DNA of 20,722 bases from Rhizophagus sp. LPA8_4_AMF (GCA_021464525.1 JADRCO010001277.1:1-20722), one strand, 5' to 3'. Positions 8,510 to 18,860 are shown, counted from the first letter of the stretch. The notes: generated by a model from the letters alone, not told the origin. Numbers and translations are program-made.

Positions 8510-8775
8510 AAAGGTGAATTGTATAACAGAATGGTTCTTTAAGGCTTCAAAGTGATTGATAAAATTCTAAATGAGGTATTGAAATTTAAATTCCTTAATA
8601 AATTTATTTTAATTATTGGAATGCTTTTTTAATTAATAATCTTTATTAAAATAGGTTAGGGCATATTCAATTAATAAAGTGGATGATATTCTTAGTATAT
8701 GGAACCAAATACAAAAGATTATATTATAGTTATTGAATATGCGGATGGTGGAATACTAAATTCGTCATCATAAAG
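8510..8775 (+). pseudogene. protein-kinase-like fragment (N-lobe to hinge), decayed
   Basis: At 8702-8758 the plus strand encodes EPNTKDYIIVIEYADGGIL. This matches the hinge region of the expanded tyrosine-kinase-like families of Glomeromycotina (typically D/EP-x-T-x-x-Y-x-x-V-L-E-Y-A-D-G-G-x-L). About 150 bases upstream, GFKVIDKILNEVLK resembles the N-lobe 'ALKSL...FLNEV' piece, and an intron-like gap ending TTAAAATAG separates the two. The reading frame changes just before EPNTKD and stops follow soon after; I could not find HRD or DFG motifs downstream to 9300. I conclude it is a fragment of a degraded kinase gene. Confidence 0.4.
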
Positions 8776-9357
8776 AAAGAGGAGATAAGGCGGAACTTGC
8801 ACCTACTCCATGTTGTTCATTAATTAGATGAAGGAAGCTTATTCAATTCAATAAATGTAGTGAATTAATAATATCATTGAAAAGATTTCTTTGGACTTTG
8901 TACTGATTATACCCGTATAAATTTATTCTATATAATAGTATATTTTATTTATATCACGCTCAAAATATAATCACTGATACAATTCCACTGGACTCAAGAG
9001 CATTCGTTCATCTTGATACTAAGGAATTGAAGGAATTCTGTTGAGGATGATTACTTGATATCTACTCATCAAGCATTCGAAGCAAAAAGGCATGCAGACG
9101 AAGCGTGTATTATATAGAATGAATATTAATAAGAGACGTTCAACATAAAAGACTTTATCAAGCAGAGCAAGAAAAATTTTTTTTTAATAAATGAAAAGAT
9201 ATCCATCAAATCTCAAATAATCGAATTCGATAAAATGATGAAAAATTCAGATCTTCAAAACACCTATAAGCTATAAAAGCAAAGAACATTCTAACTGAGT
9301 AATCTATAATCGCAATTGGATTCCTTTTAGGGAATAAGTTTTTTTTTGTATTCATAT
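8776..9357 (+). other. no gene recognised; possible further kinase debris
   Basis: The stretch is less AT-rich than the deserts, and short open pieces such as LDSRAFVHLDTKELKEF (near 8990-9040) and AFEAKRHADEACII (near 9073-9115) occur between stops. They may be remains of the kinase locus or of another gene, but none carries a motif I can name. Confidence 0.3.
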
Positions 9358-9358
9358 A

Positions 9359-9420
9359 CAGTGCACAACTTGCGTGATTAGCAGCACGTTGAAGGGTGTC
9401 GTTACTTTGTAACTCAGAAG
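9359..9420 (+). mobile_element. solitary Tc1/mariner-like terminal repeat (candidate)
   Basis: TA followed by CAGTGCACAACTTGCGTGAT and a further GC-richer 40 bases looks like the end of a Tc1/mariner-type element and parallels the CAGTGCC end at 6160. I found no inverted partner in the window, so the element would be truncated or the likeness accidental. Confidence 0.3.
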
Positions 9421-9615
9421 ACAGTCATATTATTAGACTACTAATGGATTAAAAAAAAATATATCAATTCGGTATAAAACTCAGGCATGTAATCCTCGTG
9501 GGAATTATTCATAAATCTATTATTATGAGTAATGTAATGCTACTATGAGTAATTTCTACATTCTGAGTAATTGTAATAAAGTATAATTCACCAAATACTA
9601 TTTAACTTCCTTAGT

Positions 9616-10301
9616 TCAATTCTTCCCCCTTTTCTCCTTCTTCCAATTTCCCCTTCTTCCTCTTGTTTTTTTCCTGTTCTCTTTCTCCAATTCCTCCTTC
9701 CCCTTCTCCTTTTTTCCAAATCTTTCTTCAGCTATACGAAAAATATTAAGAATAGTAATCCAAGATATAAGGAACAAAGCTAGTACAATTCAGATACAGT
9801 TCGAATTATATAATTTCAATTACCTTCCATTTTCTTTAAATTCCTCCTTAATGTGGGAAGGTATGATGAACTAGGATAAAGTGCATTAAGTGCCTTTATA
9901 CCATAAGGACTTAAATTTTATACATTGACCCGAATTGTGGAAAGATATTTGTTATTAGGTGAAGTTGACTGTATGAAACAAATCCATAGCATTTGTTCTT
10001 TCCGTTCTCTAAAACATTGTCATTAGGAATAACGTCCCAGGGGATAATGAATGATAGATTCTGGGTCATACGGACCAAAACACGCCACATCCCGTCTCAC
10101 GCTTTCTATAATTTGTATCATCTACTTTAGCTATAACGGTTACGGCCTGGTATAAGTGACTAAGTGACTGATGGTTGTTTAATGTGGCAAATTTCAAGTG
10201 GACACGTACTATTTAAGAATAAGAGTTTTGATTATGACGCATCTTAATTCTGTCTATATTAAATGGTAAAAGAGAAGAAATGATTGTTGGAACTCCTGTT
10301 C
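9616..10301 (-). pseudogene. astacin-family metalloprotease pseudogene
   Basis: The stretch 9727-10145 aligns with the intact astacin gene (17883-18305): TVIAK, CFGPYDPESIIHYPLGRYS (the Met-turn, with Met changed to Ile), KALNALYPS, and the intron with the conserved GTATAG acceptor (CGTATAG here). Breaks are clear: an extra base before the GPYDP part, TAA TGA where the intact copy has codons after the Met-turn, and small insertions near the LSAYD equivalent. The part carrying the zinc-binding HExxH motif and most of the N-terminal exon is missing between about 10146 and 10280. An ATG at 10299-10301 matches the position of the intact start. The final exon, 9616-9731, is in phase with its donor but encodes a Lys/Glu/Arg-rich tail (KKEKGKEELEKENRKK) unlike the intact copy's. 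It cannot be an active protease. Confidence 0.75.
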
Positions 10302-10440
10302 ATTTTTTTTTCCCCTAAGAAAAATATTTTTGTAAAAAGAATTTTTTTCATTTTTTTCTTTAGTCTTCGTTAAATAAAAATTTTTTTATAAAAAATTATT
10401 TACAAAAAATTATTTTTCACGAAATCATTAAAAGGAAGTT

Positions 10441-10650
10441 TCGAAATTTATTTTTTTTTCTTCAAGGTGAAAACAAAACTTGCGTTTCTTTTTTTTTTTT
10501 TTGATACATATAAAAATAATATCACATAAAAGGAACTATTGAAAATTTTGTTAAGGGAGTTTTTTAAAAAAAAAAAATTTTAAAGAAGTGTAAGGATTAC
10601 AAAAAAAAAAAAAAAAAATTTATGAAATAAAAAATTCGTCAAAAGCAGAA
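10441..10650 (-). promoter_or_regulatory. promoter remains of the astacin pseudogene
   Basis: Read on the minus strand, this block shares with 19078-19224 the order CTGCTTTTGACGAAT, T-rich stretch, a GTTCCTTTTATG piece, a TTTTTATATGTATC TATA-like core (near 10505-10520), a poly-A run, a CGCAAG piece and CTTGAAGAA. Both lie upstream of an astacin reading frame in the same orientation, so this is a duplicated promoter/5' region. Confidence 0.5.
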
Positions 10651-10898
10651 ATTATAAGCTAATTTATACAAAAAAATAAAATTATTTTATTGTAAAAGAG
10701 TTGGTTTTTGTTCAAAATGCGGAAATAATGGAAAATTTTGGGAAAATCTTGTATGTATTTATAAATGTGAATGCATCTTATGATATTTTTTTGGAATCCC
10801 GTGTAATGTGACTTCCCTTTACGGTAAGATATTTCGTTAATGCATAATGTTAATATATTCGATATTTTCGCCACGCCGCCACCACTGTATGTGATGAT

Positions 10899-11141
10899 TT
10901 AGGGGAAAGAAAATCCGTTAAAAAACTGGTTTATGAATGGATCATTTGTGTTTTGTGTTGGTAATCTTCTAATACGATCCAACATATCTGTATTATATGT
11001 ATTAATTGTAATTCCACGTCTTACTCGACGATTATTCCGCCGTCTGCGAATAGTAAGTCTAGCGTAAGATGGAACGTTTGAAGGAGTATGTTCGATAGTT
11101 TCGGTAAAATTGGATCTATGAGCATAATCAGATTGATTCAT
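10899..11141 (-). CDS. small arginine-rich protein, 80 aa, unknown function
   Basis: Start ATG at 11139-11141, stop TAA at 10899-10901. An in-frame ATG at 11198 would give 99 residues, but the start at 11141 is preferred because the paralogue at 5796 keeps the same ATGAATCAATC context and the intervening bases are poly-T leader. The protein begins MNQSDYAHRSNFTETIEH. Around residues 32-42 it carries a dense basic cluster (RRRRNNRRVRRG), then DMLDRIRRLPTQNTNDPF and a Phe-rich end. The basic cluster would suit nucleic-acid binding or nuclear import. No domain is recognised. Codons are less AT-biased than the flanks (CGA, CGG, CGT, CGC are used), supporting a real gene. A broken paralogue at 5600-5796 and conserved upstream blocks show it belongs to a multicopy family. 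Confidence 0.6.
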   Translation of the reverse strand: MNQSDYAHRSNFTETIEHTPSNVPSYARLTIRRRRNNRRVRRGITINTYNTDMLDRIRRLPTQNTNDPFINQFFNGFSFP

Positions 11142-11175
11142 TTTGAAAATTGTTTTTTTTAAGGTGGAAAAAGAA

Positions 11176-11203
11176 TATGAAATGAAAAAATTCGTCAAAG
11201 CAG
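11176..11203 (-). promoter_or_regulatory. shared CTGCTTTGACGAAT upstream motif, copy B
   Basis: Minus strand CTGCTTTGACGAATTTTTTC, about 40 bases upstream of the ATG at 11141. The same motif is found at 10621-10648 and 19198-19224, each upstream of an astacin reading frame and in the same orientation. It may be a transcription-factor site, a 5' UTR element, or a remnant of a dispersed repeat. Confidence 0.45.
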
Positions 11204-11236
11204 AAAAAAAAAGGAATTTTTTTTCGTTGTTAAAAA

Positions 11237-11280
11237 ATATTTGGGTTAAACGCCAAAGAGGGTTTATTTTATATAAAAAA
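11237..11280 (-). promoter_or_regulatory. TATA-type promoter block of the arginine-rich gene
   Basis: Minus strand: TTATATAAAATAAACCCTCT, then TTTGGCGTTTAACCCAAATA. The TATATAAA core is about 125 bases upstream of the ATG at 11141 and follows a long poly-A/poly-T tract (11281-11310). The block is conserved upstream of the broken paralogue (5841-5887). Confidence 0.55.
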
Positions 11281-11359
11281 TTTTTTTTTTTTTTTTTAAA
11301 AAAAAAAAATACAAATATTAAAGTAGGGGTTTTAAAAAAAAAATCATTAAAACCATAAA

Positions 11360-13980
11360 TATAAACTCATATTAGTAGTATTTTATACATTTATGATTTT
11401 TTTTTGGGTAGATGATGATTTTCATAGTAACGTAAATGGAAAACAAATGAAAATGAAAAAACATGTGGTTATGTATTTCGGATTTACGAAACTAAAATGT
11501 AAAATGGAATGACTTGTCTTAATAAAAATATATATTCCTGAAACAAATAGTAAATAAAAATAAAATGTCATTAAAAAATATTATTCTAGAGTTTTTGGTA
11601 GAAAGCTCCGCAAAATTTCTTGTCATGCCTTAAATACATAATCAACAATTTTATACAACAGATATATATTTGATAATATATACATATACAACATATATAT
11701 ACACATAAAAATTGGTTAATTGACGTCATAAAAAAGTTTAAGTGAATCACAAAAAATCCGATATTTTTTTTTATTTTGATAATAAAAATATTGATAACCA
11801 AACATTGCCGAATATAGAAAATTCAAGGATAATTAATTGAGAACAAAAGGCTTTTTTTTTGTTTACAAGTTTTATTTTCTTACAGTTGAAATCTCTTTAT
11901 AATGACGATGATTGCTTTTTTTATTTATCAATTACCTAGCATAAAATTACCAATAAAAAGAGTAAATATTATTATTATTATTTTTTTTTTAATTCATTAT
12001 TTTAAAGTTTACACTTTTGGAATTTCTTGTTTATAAACAGTCATAAACATTATATAAAAAGCCACATTACCGATTAAATACTTTTTTGAATTTGATAAAT
12101 ATTTACTTGCGAATGGGCCATCAAGGCTAATCTTTAATTGGAAACACTAAGAATATAATTTATGTTGAGATTGCACGCAGTTTTAATAAATTTCATTGAA
12201 GGGAAATTATTTTCATAATAATTACAGTCTATTAATTGATAATGATGACGAATAAAATACGCCAATTTACTTTTTTTGATTTAGACCGACATTTAAAAAA
12301 ACTGCGGTTAGTTAACCTGATTTAAAATCGATATTCATCACATTTTTTGTAAACCCTGTAGATTATAACTATAACTTCAATATTTTCCTTATATGTTTGC
12401 AGAATTATCAACATTATTGACATTTTTTGTTAATGAGTTCTTAATAAACTCTCCAATTCTTTCCTTTCCTTTTCTTTGTTTTCTTTTTTTCCTTATTTCC
12501 ATAATAGGAACAACGAAAATTGTTAATTGTTTGATATTTCACGTAAAGAAAAAAAAAATTAAAAAAACCCGTTTTTTATAACATTTACCACGAGTTCATC
12601 AAAATCTAAGATTTAACAATGTGCGTGACGTGACGTAAAATTTATTAAAAAAGATTTTAGATTGATAATTCACCGATGTGGCAAATTTATACGAAAAAAA
12701 TTTTATTACCAATTATAGTATTGTATGATTATAATATAACAATATATATTTATAAGTTCAATAATACATTTGGTGAAATTGGTGAAACCTTTCTTTCAAA
12801 GCCTTTCAAATTTTAAATGCTAAACTAAAAAAAAGTATCCTGTCAAAAAATTCTATTCGATATGAAATGTTTTCTTAAAAAAATTCCGAATTATTTGAAC
12901 CCTTTTTTTAATCAATTTATAATTATTATTACCAATATGTAATATTAAATATATAAATAAATTTGGACAAATATGAGGACAAATATAAAACCCTTAAATC
13001 TGTAACTCTGCATAAAGAACAGGTATCAACATCGTGTCATGCATAAAAGAGAACCAGACAATAAACAAGAAAAATTTCTTGTTACGGCAATGTTACGCCC
13101 TAAATATTTTACAGGTAGAATTACCTGTATTTAACCCATTATATAATTTATTTAAGTAAAATATATATATACTGTATATATTTTTAACGGATATATTTTT
13201 TTTATAGCATCTCCGGTAATCAACAATCATCCTATTTAAGTGATTCTTTTAATTCCAGATAAAGAACAATTTCGAACAATTTTTTACAACCAAATTTTTC
13301 AAATACATCATATATATATTTTTATTTATATTATTTTATTTTCAATTAATCCCTTACGTCATTAAAAAGTTTTTAAATGAATTTTTCCTAACAAAAATCT
13401 TGATTTGATAAACATTACCAATATACAAATATAGTAAACAAAAGTAAAAAATTCTTTTTGACAATGCAAAAGTAAAAAATAAAACCATTAAATATAATAA
13501 AATAGAATAAAATAGAAATAGAATAGAATAAGAATATAATGGATTATTTTTATTTTTTATTTTTTTATATATATATATTTTTTTAATATGTTTCGGTTTC
13601 GTTCATTTTTTAATTCGTTCATTATTTTTAAATTTTTATTTAGGAACATTTTTGGAATTTCTTGTTTATCAAATGCCGACAAGTATTATTATTGATTTTG
13701 AGAAATTCTTTGAAAAGAAAAAAAAAGGTTTTTTTTTTTAAAAAAAAAGATGATGATAATTACTATTTATTTATTTTAATTAAAACAAAAAAAAAATTTT
13801 CTATGAATAATTGGACAATGAATGATCTATTCTAATAAAATCTAGTTTTCAAAAATAACTTTCTTTTTTTTTAATTATGAATGTCTCCGCTTTTTTTATG
13901 TCGGTTTCTTTGTAAAAAAAATAGCGTTTTGAAGATTTTAAAGTAAAGATAACCACAATAATTATCCAAAATTGGAACCA
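11360..13980. other. AT-rich desert, no gene supported
   Basis: Homopolymer runs, (TA)n tracts near 11660-11705 and 13160-13180, and a diverged direct duplication: the string TTTGGAATTTCTTGTTTA occurs near 12017 and again near 13651, each preceded by a related TTCATTATTTTTAAA-like sequence. A small hairpin, TACAGGTA-GAAT-TACCTGTA, lies at 13110-13129. The ORFs here are short and rich in Phe, Ile, Asn and Lys, as expected from composition. Confidence 0.55.
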
Positions 13981-14008
13981 TTTTTTTTTTTTTGAAAGAC
14001 GAACGTAA

Positions 14009-14044
<36 letters not shown>

Positions 14045-14046
14045 TA
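14009..14046. repeat. (TTA)n microsatellite
   Basis: About twelve TTA/ATT triplets in a row, with a slight break at the end. In the minus frame it reads poly-Asn inside a 76-codon ORF (13871-14101) that I do not consider a gene. Confidence 0.9.
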
Positions 14047-15002
14047 TTAACATCTCATCACACGCACAGCTTATTGTAAGGCTAGGATTATCATTAAACA
14101 TATTTATTGATCCGAACTTTTCAAATTAAGAAATAAAAGGTGAGAAAATTTGAAACATTGAACCACCTTTTTCTTTGTGACCACCTTATTATTTGTTAAC
14201 TTTGCCTAATCAGGGATGGATGCGTATAAATGTTCAGGTGATTTATATGTTTATTCGTTTCCTTTTTAAATCGATCGTTCCTGAGACCTGAGTCAACCCT
14301 GAGTTTCCGAGTCACATTTTTATATTTTTTTTTTTAAATACATCGTCATTTAACACATACAATCAAGGTGTTCACCATTCACCGCGTACTTTCCTTTTTT
14401 GTGTGAATCTTTGATTACAATGTTATTTTTTTTTTTTTGGTCGTTATTTTTTACGCGACTTACAATTTACATCACTTTCGTATCGTTTGGCTGAAAAGTC
14501 TGAACAAAGAAAAAGAATAATAAAGGTAGATCCTAATTATTTGGGAGGACTACATTTATTTTAAGTTTAAGCCATGATCTGCTTATTTTTGATTCTATTT
14601 TATTTATTTTTTTTTATTACCCTTTTTTACCAGCCCTCATATTATCATTTATCATTATTAATTATTACCCTCATATCTTTTTTATCGTTTGTTTATCAAT
14701 TTAAATATTATTTTATTATTAGAAATTCCGGACCTTTTTGGGGCGCATATTGAATGTTCGTTAGATGATTTTTTATGTTACCATATTACCATTATTATGT
14801 TACCAATATAAAAAATATTTATTACATAATCTGTGAACCAAGTATGGAAAATCGATCGAATAGTCTAGAAAGAAAAATAATTATAAATTCAAATTGTTTT
14901 TTACAATAAATTTTTATTCGACGCCACGGGATTCCCATTTTCTGCAGATCCTTTGCAGTTGACACGAATTAATAATAATTAATATTTCAACATAAAAATA
15001 AT
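14047..15002. other. AT-rich intergenic stretch
   Basis: T-runs and short repeats of TTATCATTATTAATTATTACC type near 14640-14670. A slightly GC-richer patch at 14270-14320 (CCTGAGACCTGAGTCAACCC...) has no recognisable coding frame. No gene. Confidence 0.5.
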
Positions 15003-15197
15003 TCAATTGACATCATATGGCGGAATAAATTTTGTAACCAAGTCAAAATATAAACTGTGAATTGTGGATCTTTCCCTTTGACACATGTCACAAAAAAAAG
15101 TTATTCCTTTTGATCTTTCCATCATACCATCCAAACTGCATGTTACAATGTGGTTTGTTAATCCCAATCTTTGTAAGCCATAAAATTTATATAACAT
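15003..15197 (-). CDS. uncharacterised ORF or exon remnant, 64 aa
   Basis: The frame ends at TGA 15003-15005. It is richer in G and C than the flanking desert and its composition is protein-like: VTCSLDGMMERSKGITFFCD, then MCQRERSTIHSLYFDLVTKF. A C-x2-C pair (CDMC) and one earlier Cys are present, too little for a zinc finger call. It may be a single exon of a larger gene or a relic; no promoter or neighbouring exon could be identified. Function unknown. Confidence 0.25.
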   Translation of the reverse strand: MLYKFYGLQRLGLTNHIVTCSLDGMMERSKGITFFCDMCQRERSTIHSLYFDLVTKFIPPYDVN

Positions 15198-15199
15198 AT

Positions 15200-15990
15200 A
15201 TACATTAATTACATGTATATATTTGGATTCAAAAATATCCCGCCAAAAATCATGTTTAATTTACTTCATTATAATGTGCCACAAATAAAATCGATAAAAA
15301 AGATCCTTCTTTATTATTGTACATTCGACAAATTAATTAATCAACCAATTTAACGATTGGTTAAACTCATAAAGATAATCCAATGAAAAAACTAAAACTA
15401 AAGTCTTCGAAAAAAAAGCCAATTTGGCGTAACCTAAATCTAAAATCTTGTTTATTCCATTCGTTATTTGTTATTTATAATTTAAATTGAATAAAAAAAA
15501 AAGATTTACAGTATATGTTTATATTGTTGTAAATGTAAAAAAAAAATGAAGTTCGGGTTTGTGATCATTTCTACCATTATGTTTATTATTTGTTATAATT
15601 TTTTTTTTTTTTTTTTTATTTGCATATTATTATGTTTAAATTATCGAGATTGATAAAAAAAAATTTTTTTTATCTTTTCCTTTTGTAGTTTCTTACTTAT
15701 GAAGATAATTTTAAAGGTAAACATAAAAGAATTGAATTACTTAGCATAGTTAACATTAATATATGATATTACAACTCAACTGATCTATATTGATAAATCA
15801 AAGTTTAATCAGTCATCCCACCCTGCTTCTAAAAATAGATTTTATTTGTTACTACTATTATAACCTCTCTATATTTTTATAATTCTTAAGTATCTGTAAA
15901 TATTTGAAAGATGTTTTTTTCAGTTAATTAAAATCCTATTTATTATATTTTTAGTTATTACATATAGTGTTATTGCTTTGGTTTTTATAC
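15200..15990. other. AT-rich stretch, no gene supported
   Basis: Contains long A and T runs (for example 15600-15617) and nothing with coding character on either strand. Confidence 0.5.
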
Positions 15991-15994
15991 AGAT

Positions 15995-16160
15995 ATCCAA
16001 ATTTAAAATTGCCAATCCTAAATTTTAAATTCCAAATTTCAAATTCCAAATCCAAATTTTCATATAGTGCCAAATTCCTAATCTCAAATCCCAAATCTTA
16101 AATTAATTTTATTATAATTCAAATTTCAAATTCCAAATTTCAATTCCAAATCTCAAATTA
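15995..16160. repeat. degenerate CAAATTTCAAATTC minisatellite
   Basis: Repeating units of about 8-11 bases (CCAAATT, TTCAAAT, CCCAAATC) run for some 165 bases with variable spacing. This looks like an old slipped tandem repeat, interrupted by a less regular segment near 16060-16080. Confidence 0.75.
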
Positions 16161-16164
16161 TATT

Positions 16165-17435
16165 GAATTTTAATATAAACATGTATATTAATTTTATCAA
16201 TTATTATATATTTTGGTTATATTGGAATATATTTATAAATTAGCAAAATTTATTTTTAAAAGTAAAGGTAAAATAACTGTTTACCAATATGCATTACAAA
16301 TAATATTTTAATAATATTAATTATATTTATATCAATTTAATATTATTTGAACTTCAGGAAATTCTTATATATATAAAAATACCAAGATGCTTAGCCAATA
16401 GCCCAATATAGAAAATTTTGTGAGTTTTTTAAATTTTAATAAATTTGCAGCAATTTAAGTATTTAATTATTAATATTTAGAATTTCAGTATTCCGTTTAT
16501 TTTTTATATTATTATTTTCATACTTATTATTAAAGTAAAGTATTTATTAATTAATAATTTTTTTTAAGCTTTAATATTAAATAATAATAAATTTAGAGAT
16601 ATTAAAGATATTGCAATTACTACAATTTTTTTGAAATGTAAGTAATTTCTTACTTAAATTAGATGATTTAACCAAAAATTAAACCTTATAATCTGAATTA
16701 TAATTTGAAAAAATCTATATATGAATTATGAAATTTTATATTTCAATTATTTGGATTTATATATATATTTCTTTACAAGTAAGTTGTAACAAAATTTTCT
16801 ATTTTCAAATAGATAATTGAAGATGAATATATAAGATTTGATGTTAAAAAACTTAAAAATATATTAATAATTCATTTTTATTGTTTACTAAATATTAAAA
16901 ATAAATTATTATATTATCAAAAAATTTTTTATAATATTGAATTAAAAAAAATTGCAAATATTTTTGCAATTAATGATATTATTTCTTTAAATAATAAAAA
17001 TAATAATACTAACAATTATTATTAAAAAAAATAATTAAAGCTATTACAGGTTCTTTTATTAAATTATCTTTTTTTTGTTATTTTAAAGAAAGTATATTAT
17101 ATTAATTTTTATTTTAAATATATTAAATTAAAAAGTTAAGATAAGTTTTTTTATATATATTTTTTACTAATGTTTTATTTCCAGTTATAAAAAGTTTATT
17201 TTAAAATCAGTTATATAATTAAGTATTTAACTGATAAAAAAAATTTTATTCTAAAAAAAAATGTTATTTTTTTTAACTGTCTAATAATTTCATAATTACA
17301 ACAAGTATTTTTTTCTAATGGATTTTTTATTTGAATTTTAAATTTTCAGAAGTAGAAAAATAGATTTTAACAATAATATAAAGTAATTTATAATTTTAAA
17401 TTTTTTGAAAAATTAAACTTAGTAATAACAAAATT
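16165..17435. other. extremely AT-rich block, possibly decayed transposon
   Basis: G and C are conspicuously rare here. One plus frame (about 16811-17024) stays open for some 70 codons and reads IIEDEYIRFDVKKLKNIL..., preceded by an AG acceptor-like site (TTTTCAAATAG). That is long for such composition, since TAA alone should appear about every ten codons. It may be the ghost of a gene or transposase that has lost most of its G and C. No domain is recognisable. Confidence 0.3.
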
Positions 17436-17609
17436 ATGGATCATATAAAAAGAAGCTGTATAAAATCAATTAAATTTATTCATTTTTTTAGAGCTTATGA
17501 AGATCCTGAACAATATATAAATACTGTAAATAAAATTTTCAACCATATTTTGTTTAGCAGTTCAGATTATTTAAAATTTAATAATTATAATTATTTTTTT
17601 ACAGTTTAA
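17436..17609 (+). CDS. small ORF in AT-rich block, 57 aa, doubtful
   Basis: ATG at 17436-17438 and TAA at 17607-17609. The start, MDHIKRSCIKSIKFIHFFRA followed by YEDPEQYINTV, looks more protein-like than the surroundings, and the Asn/Phe/Tyr-rich end does not. It may be an exon remnant related to the open frame at 16811-17024. No family recognised. Confidence 0.2.
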   Translation: MDHIKRSCIKSIKFIHFFRAYEDPEQYINTVNKIFNHILFSSSDYLKFNNYNYFFTV

Positions 17610-17750
17610 AATTTAAAAATTCAAAAAATAGTAACTTTATTATTTTTAAAAAATGCAAGTAAATATTATTACCATTTTCAAAAATGATGCTTTAGTTTGT
17701 TATCATATATTTGAATACTAATATTTATCTAGGTTTCATCTGTAATTTGT

Positions 17751-18828
17751 CTAGTATTTTCTAATATTCAAGTTTCTTTTTTTCTTATCCAAATAAAATT
17801 GTATACCATTTTGAAAACGGCGAAGTAGATCCATAGCATATGAAAATTTAATCAAGCTTATGATAATTTGAAATTTTATATTTAAAGCTATACAAAAAAT
17901 ATTAAGAATAATAATCCAAATTATAAGAAACAAAGTTAGTAAAATGGCAGATAGAATATAAAGTACAAATTATAGAATTATGATTACCTCCTTTGCTAGG
18001 ATAAAGCTTATTAAGTGCCTTAATATCATAAGCACTTAAATTTTTACGTTGTCCTGAATTGTCAAAAGATATATTATTAAGCGAAGCTGACTGTATAAAA
18101 CAAATGAAACAAATAAGTTATATACAAACCCATATTTGTTATTTTCGTTCCCCACTTTGCTCGTATGCATTGCCCTTGAGAATAATGTCCTAAAGGATAA
18201 TGCATGATAGATTTTGGGTCATATGGACCAAAACATACCACATCTGTCTTACGCTCTTTTTTAAAATTTCTATCATTTGCTTTAGATATAACAGTTATGT
18301 ATTTATCACGATCTGGATGACAGTGTTCATGGTAGAATCCAAGCGCATGCATTAGCTCGTGTATAGTACTACCTTTGGGGTGTGGATATTTTTGCAAGTC
18401 AATGGTAACTGATAACTCCTTTATAATTGTGAATTGAAATGAGAGAAAGATAGCAAGTTTGAATTATAGACAAATATAGTAATTACCTGTTCTCCTCCTT
18501 TCTTACCAACATAGGACTCATAGCAATGTTTATCGATAAATCTTATATAGTCTAATTGATCAGTTTTTATCATGAATCTTATTGAACTAACTTTGGAAAT
18601 CGTTTCTATTGCATCTAACACAATGGATTTAAGTTCTAAGGACATTTCATTGTCAAATTCATATGGAATGATTCCATGCTCCCAAAGTTTTGTTGGGTTG
18701 CTAATACAGACATCAGAACATGGTTCACACATATTCTCTTTACAAGAGGAGATAACATCAGTATCAGTCCACTCATGAGTTTGACCGAAATAATCAACAG
18801 ATTGATAAGTGGCTGGTGGTTGTTCCAT
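17751..18828 (-). CDS. astacin-family (M12A) zinc metalloprotease, 288 aa
   Basis: Minus-strand exons 18487-18828, 18130-18418, 17988-18086 and 17751-17887 (introns of 68, 43 and 100 bp, all GT-AG; phases agree; 289 codons with stop). Residues 47-56 carry the family's start-of-domain pattern LWEHGIIPYE. CYESYVGKKGGEQ is at 102-114. The zinc site HELMHALGFYHE spans 134-145 (His134, His138, His144, catalytic Glu135), followed by PDRDKYI. The Met-turn SIMHY is at 184-188, with Tyr188 as fifth ligand. A LSAYDIKALNKLYP C-terminal helix follows, then a 45-residue lysine-rich tail. All catalytic residues are present, so it should be an active endopeptidase. Oddities: no signal peptide at the start, a C-x4-C-x2-C-x3-C cluster at 29-41, and loss of the family's Cys before the zinc helix. 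The second intron's exact edges and the last exon are the least certain parts. Confidence 0.8.
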
Positions 18829-18860
18829 TTTTGTTTTTTTTAATTAGATTTTTTATAAAA

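Noticed and set aside
9608-9720. Pyrimidine tract as a simple CT microsatellite
   Set aside because: It is irregular, and on the minus strand it is an open, in-phase last exon of the astacin pseudogene, so it was annotated there instead.
11143-11358. Plus-strand ORF rich in Lys and Phe
   Set aside because: It is antisense to the promoter of the arginine-rich gene and consists of A/T homopolymers.
13871-14101. 76-codon ORF with a poly-Asn run
   Set aside because: The Asn run is the (TTA)n microsatellite; the rest has no coding character.
18572-18778. 68-codon plus-strand ORF
   Set aside because: It is the antisense shadow of the first astacin exon.
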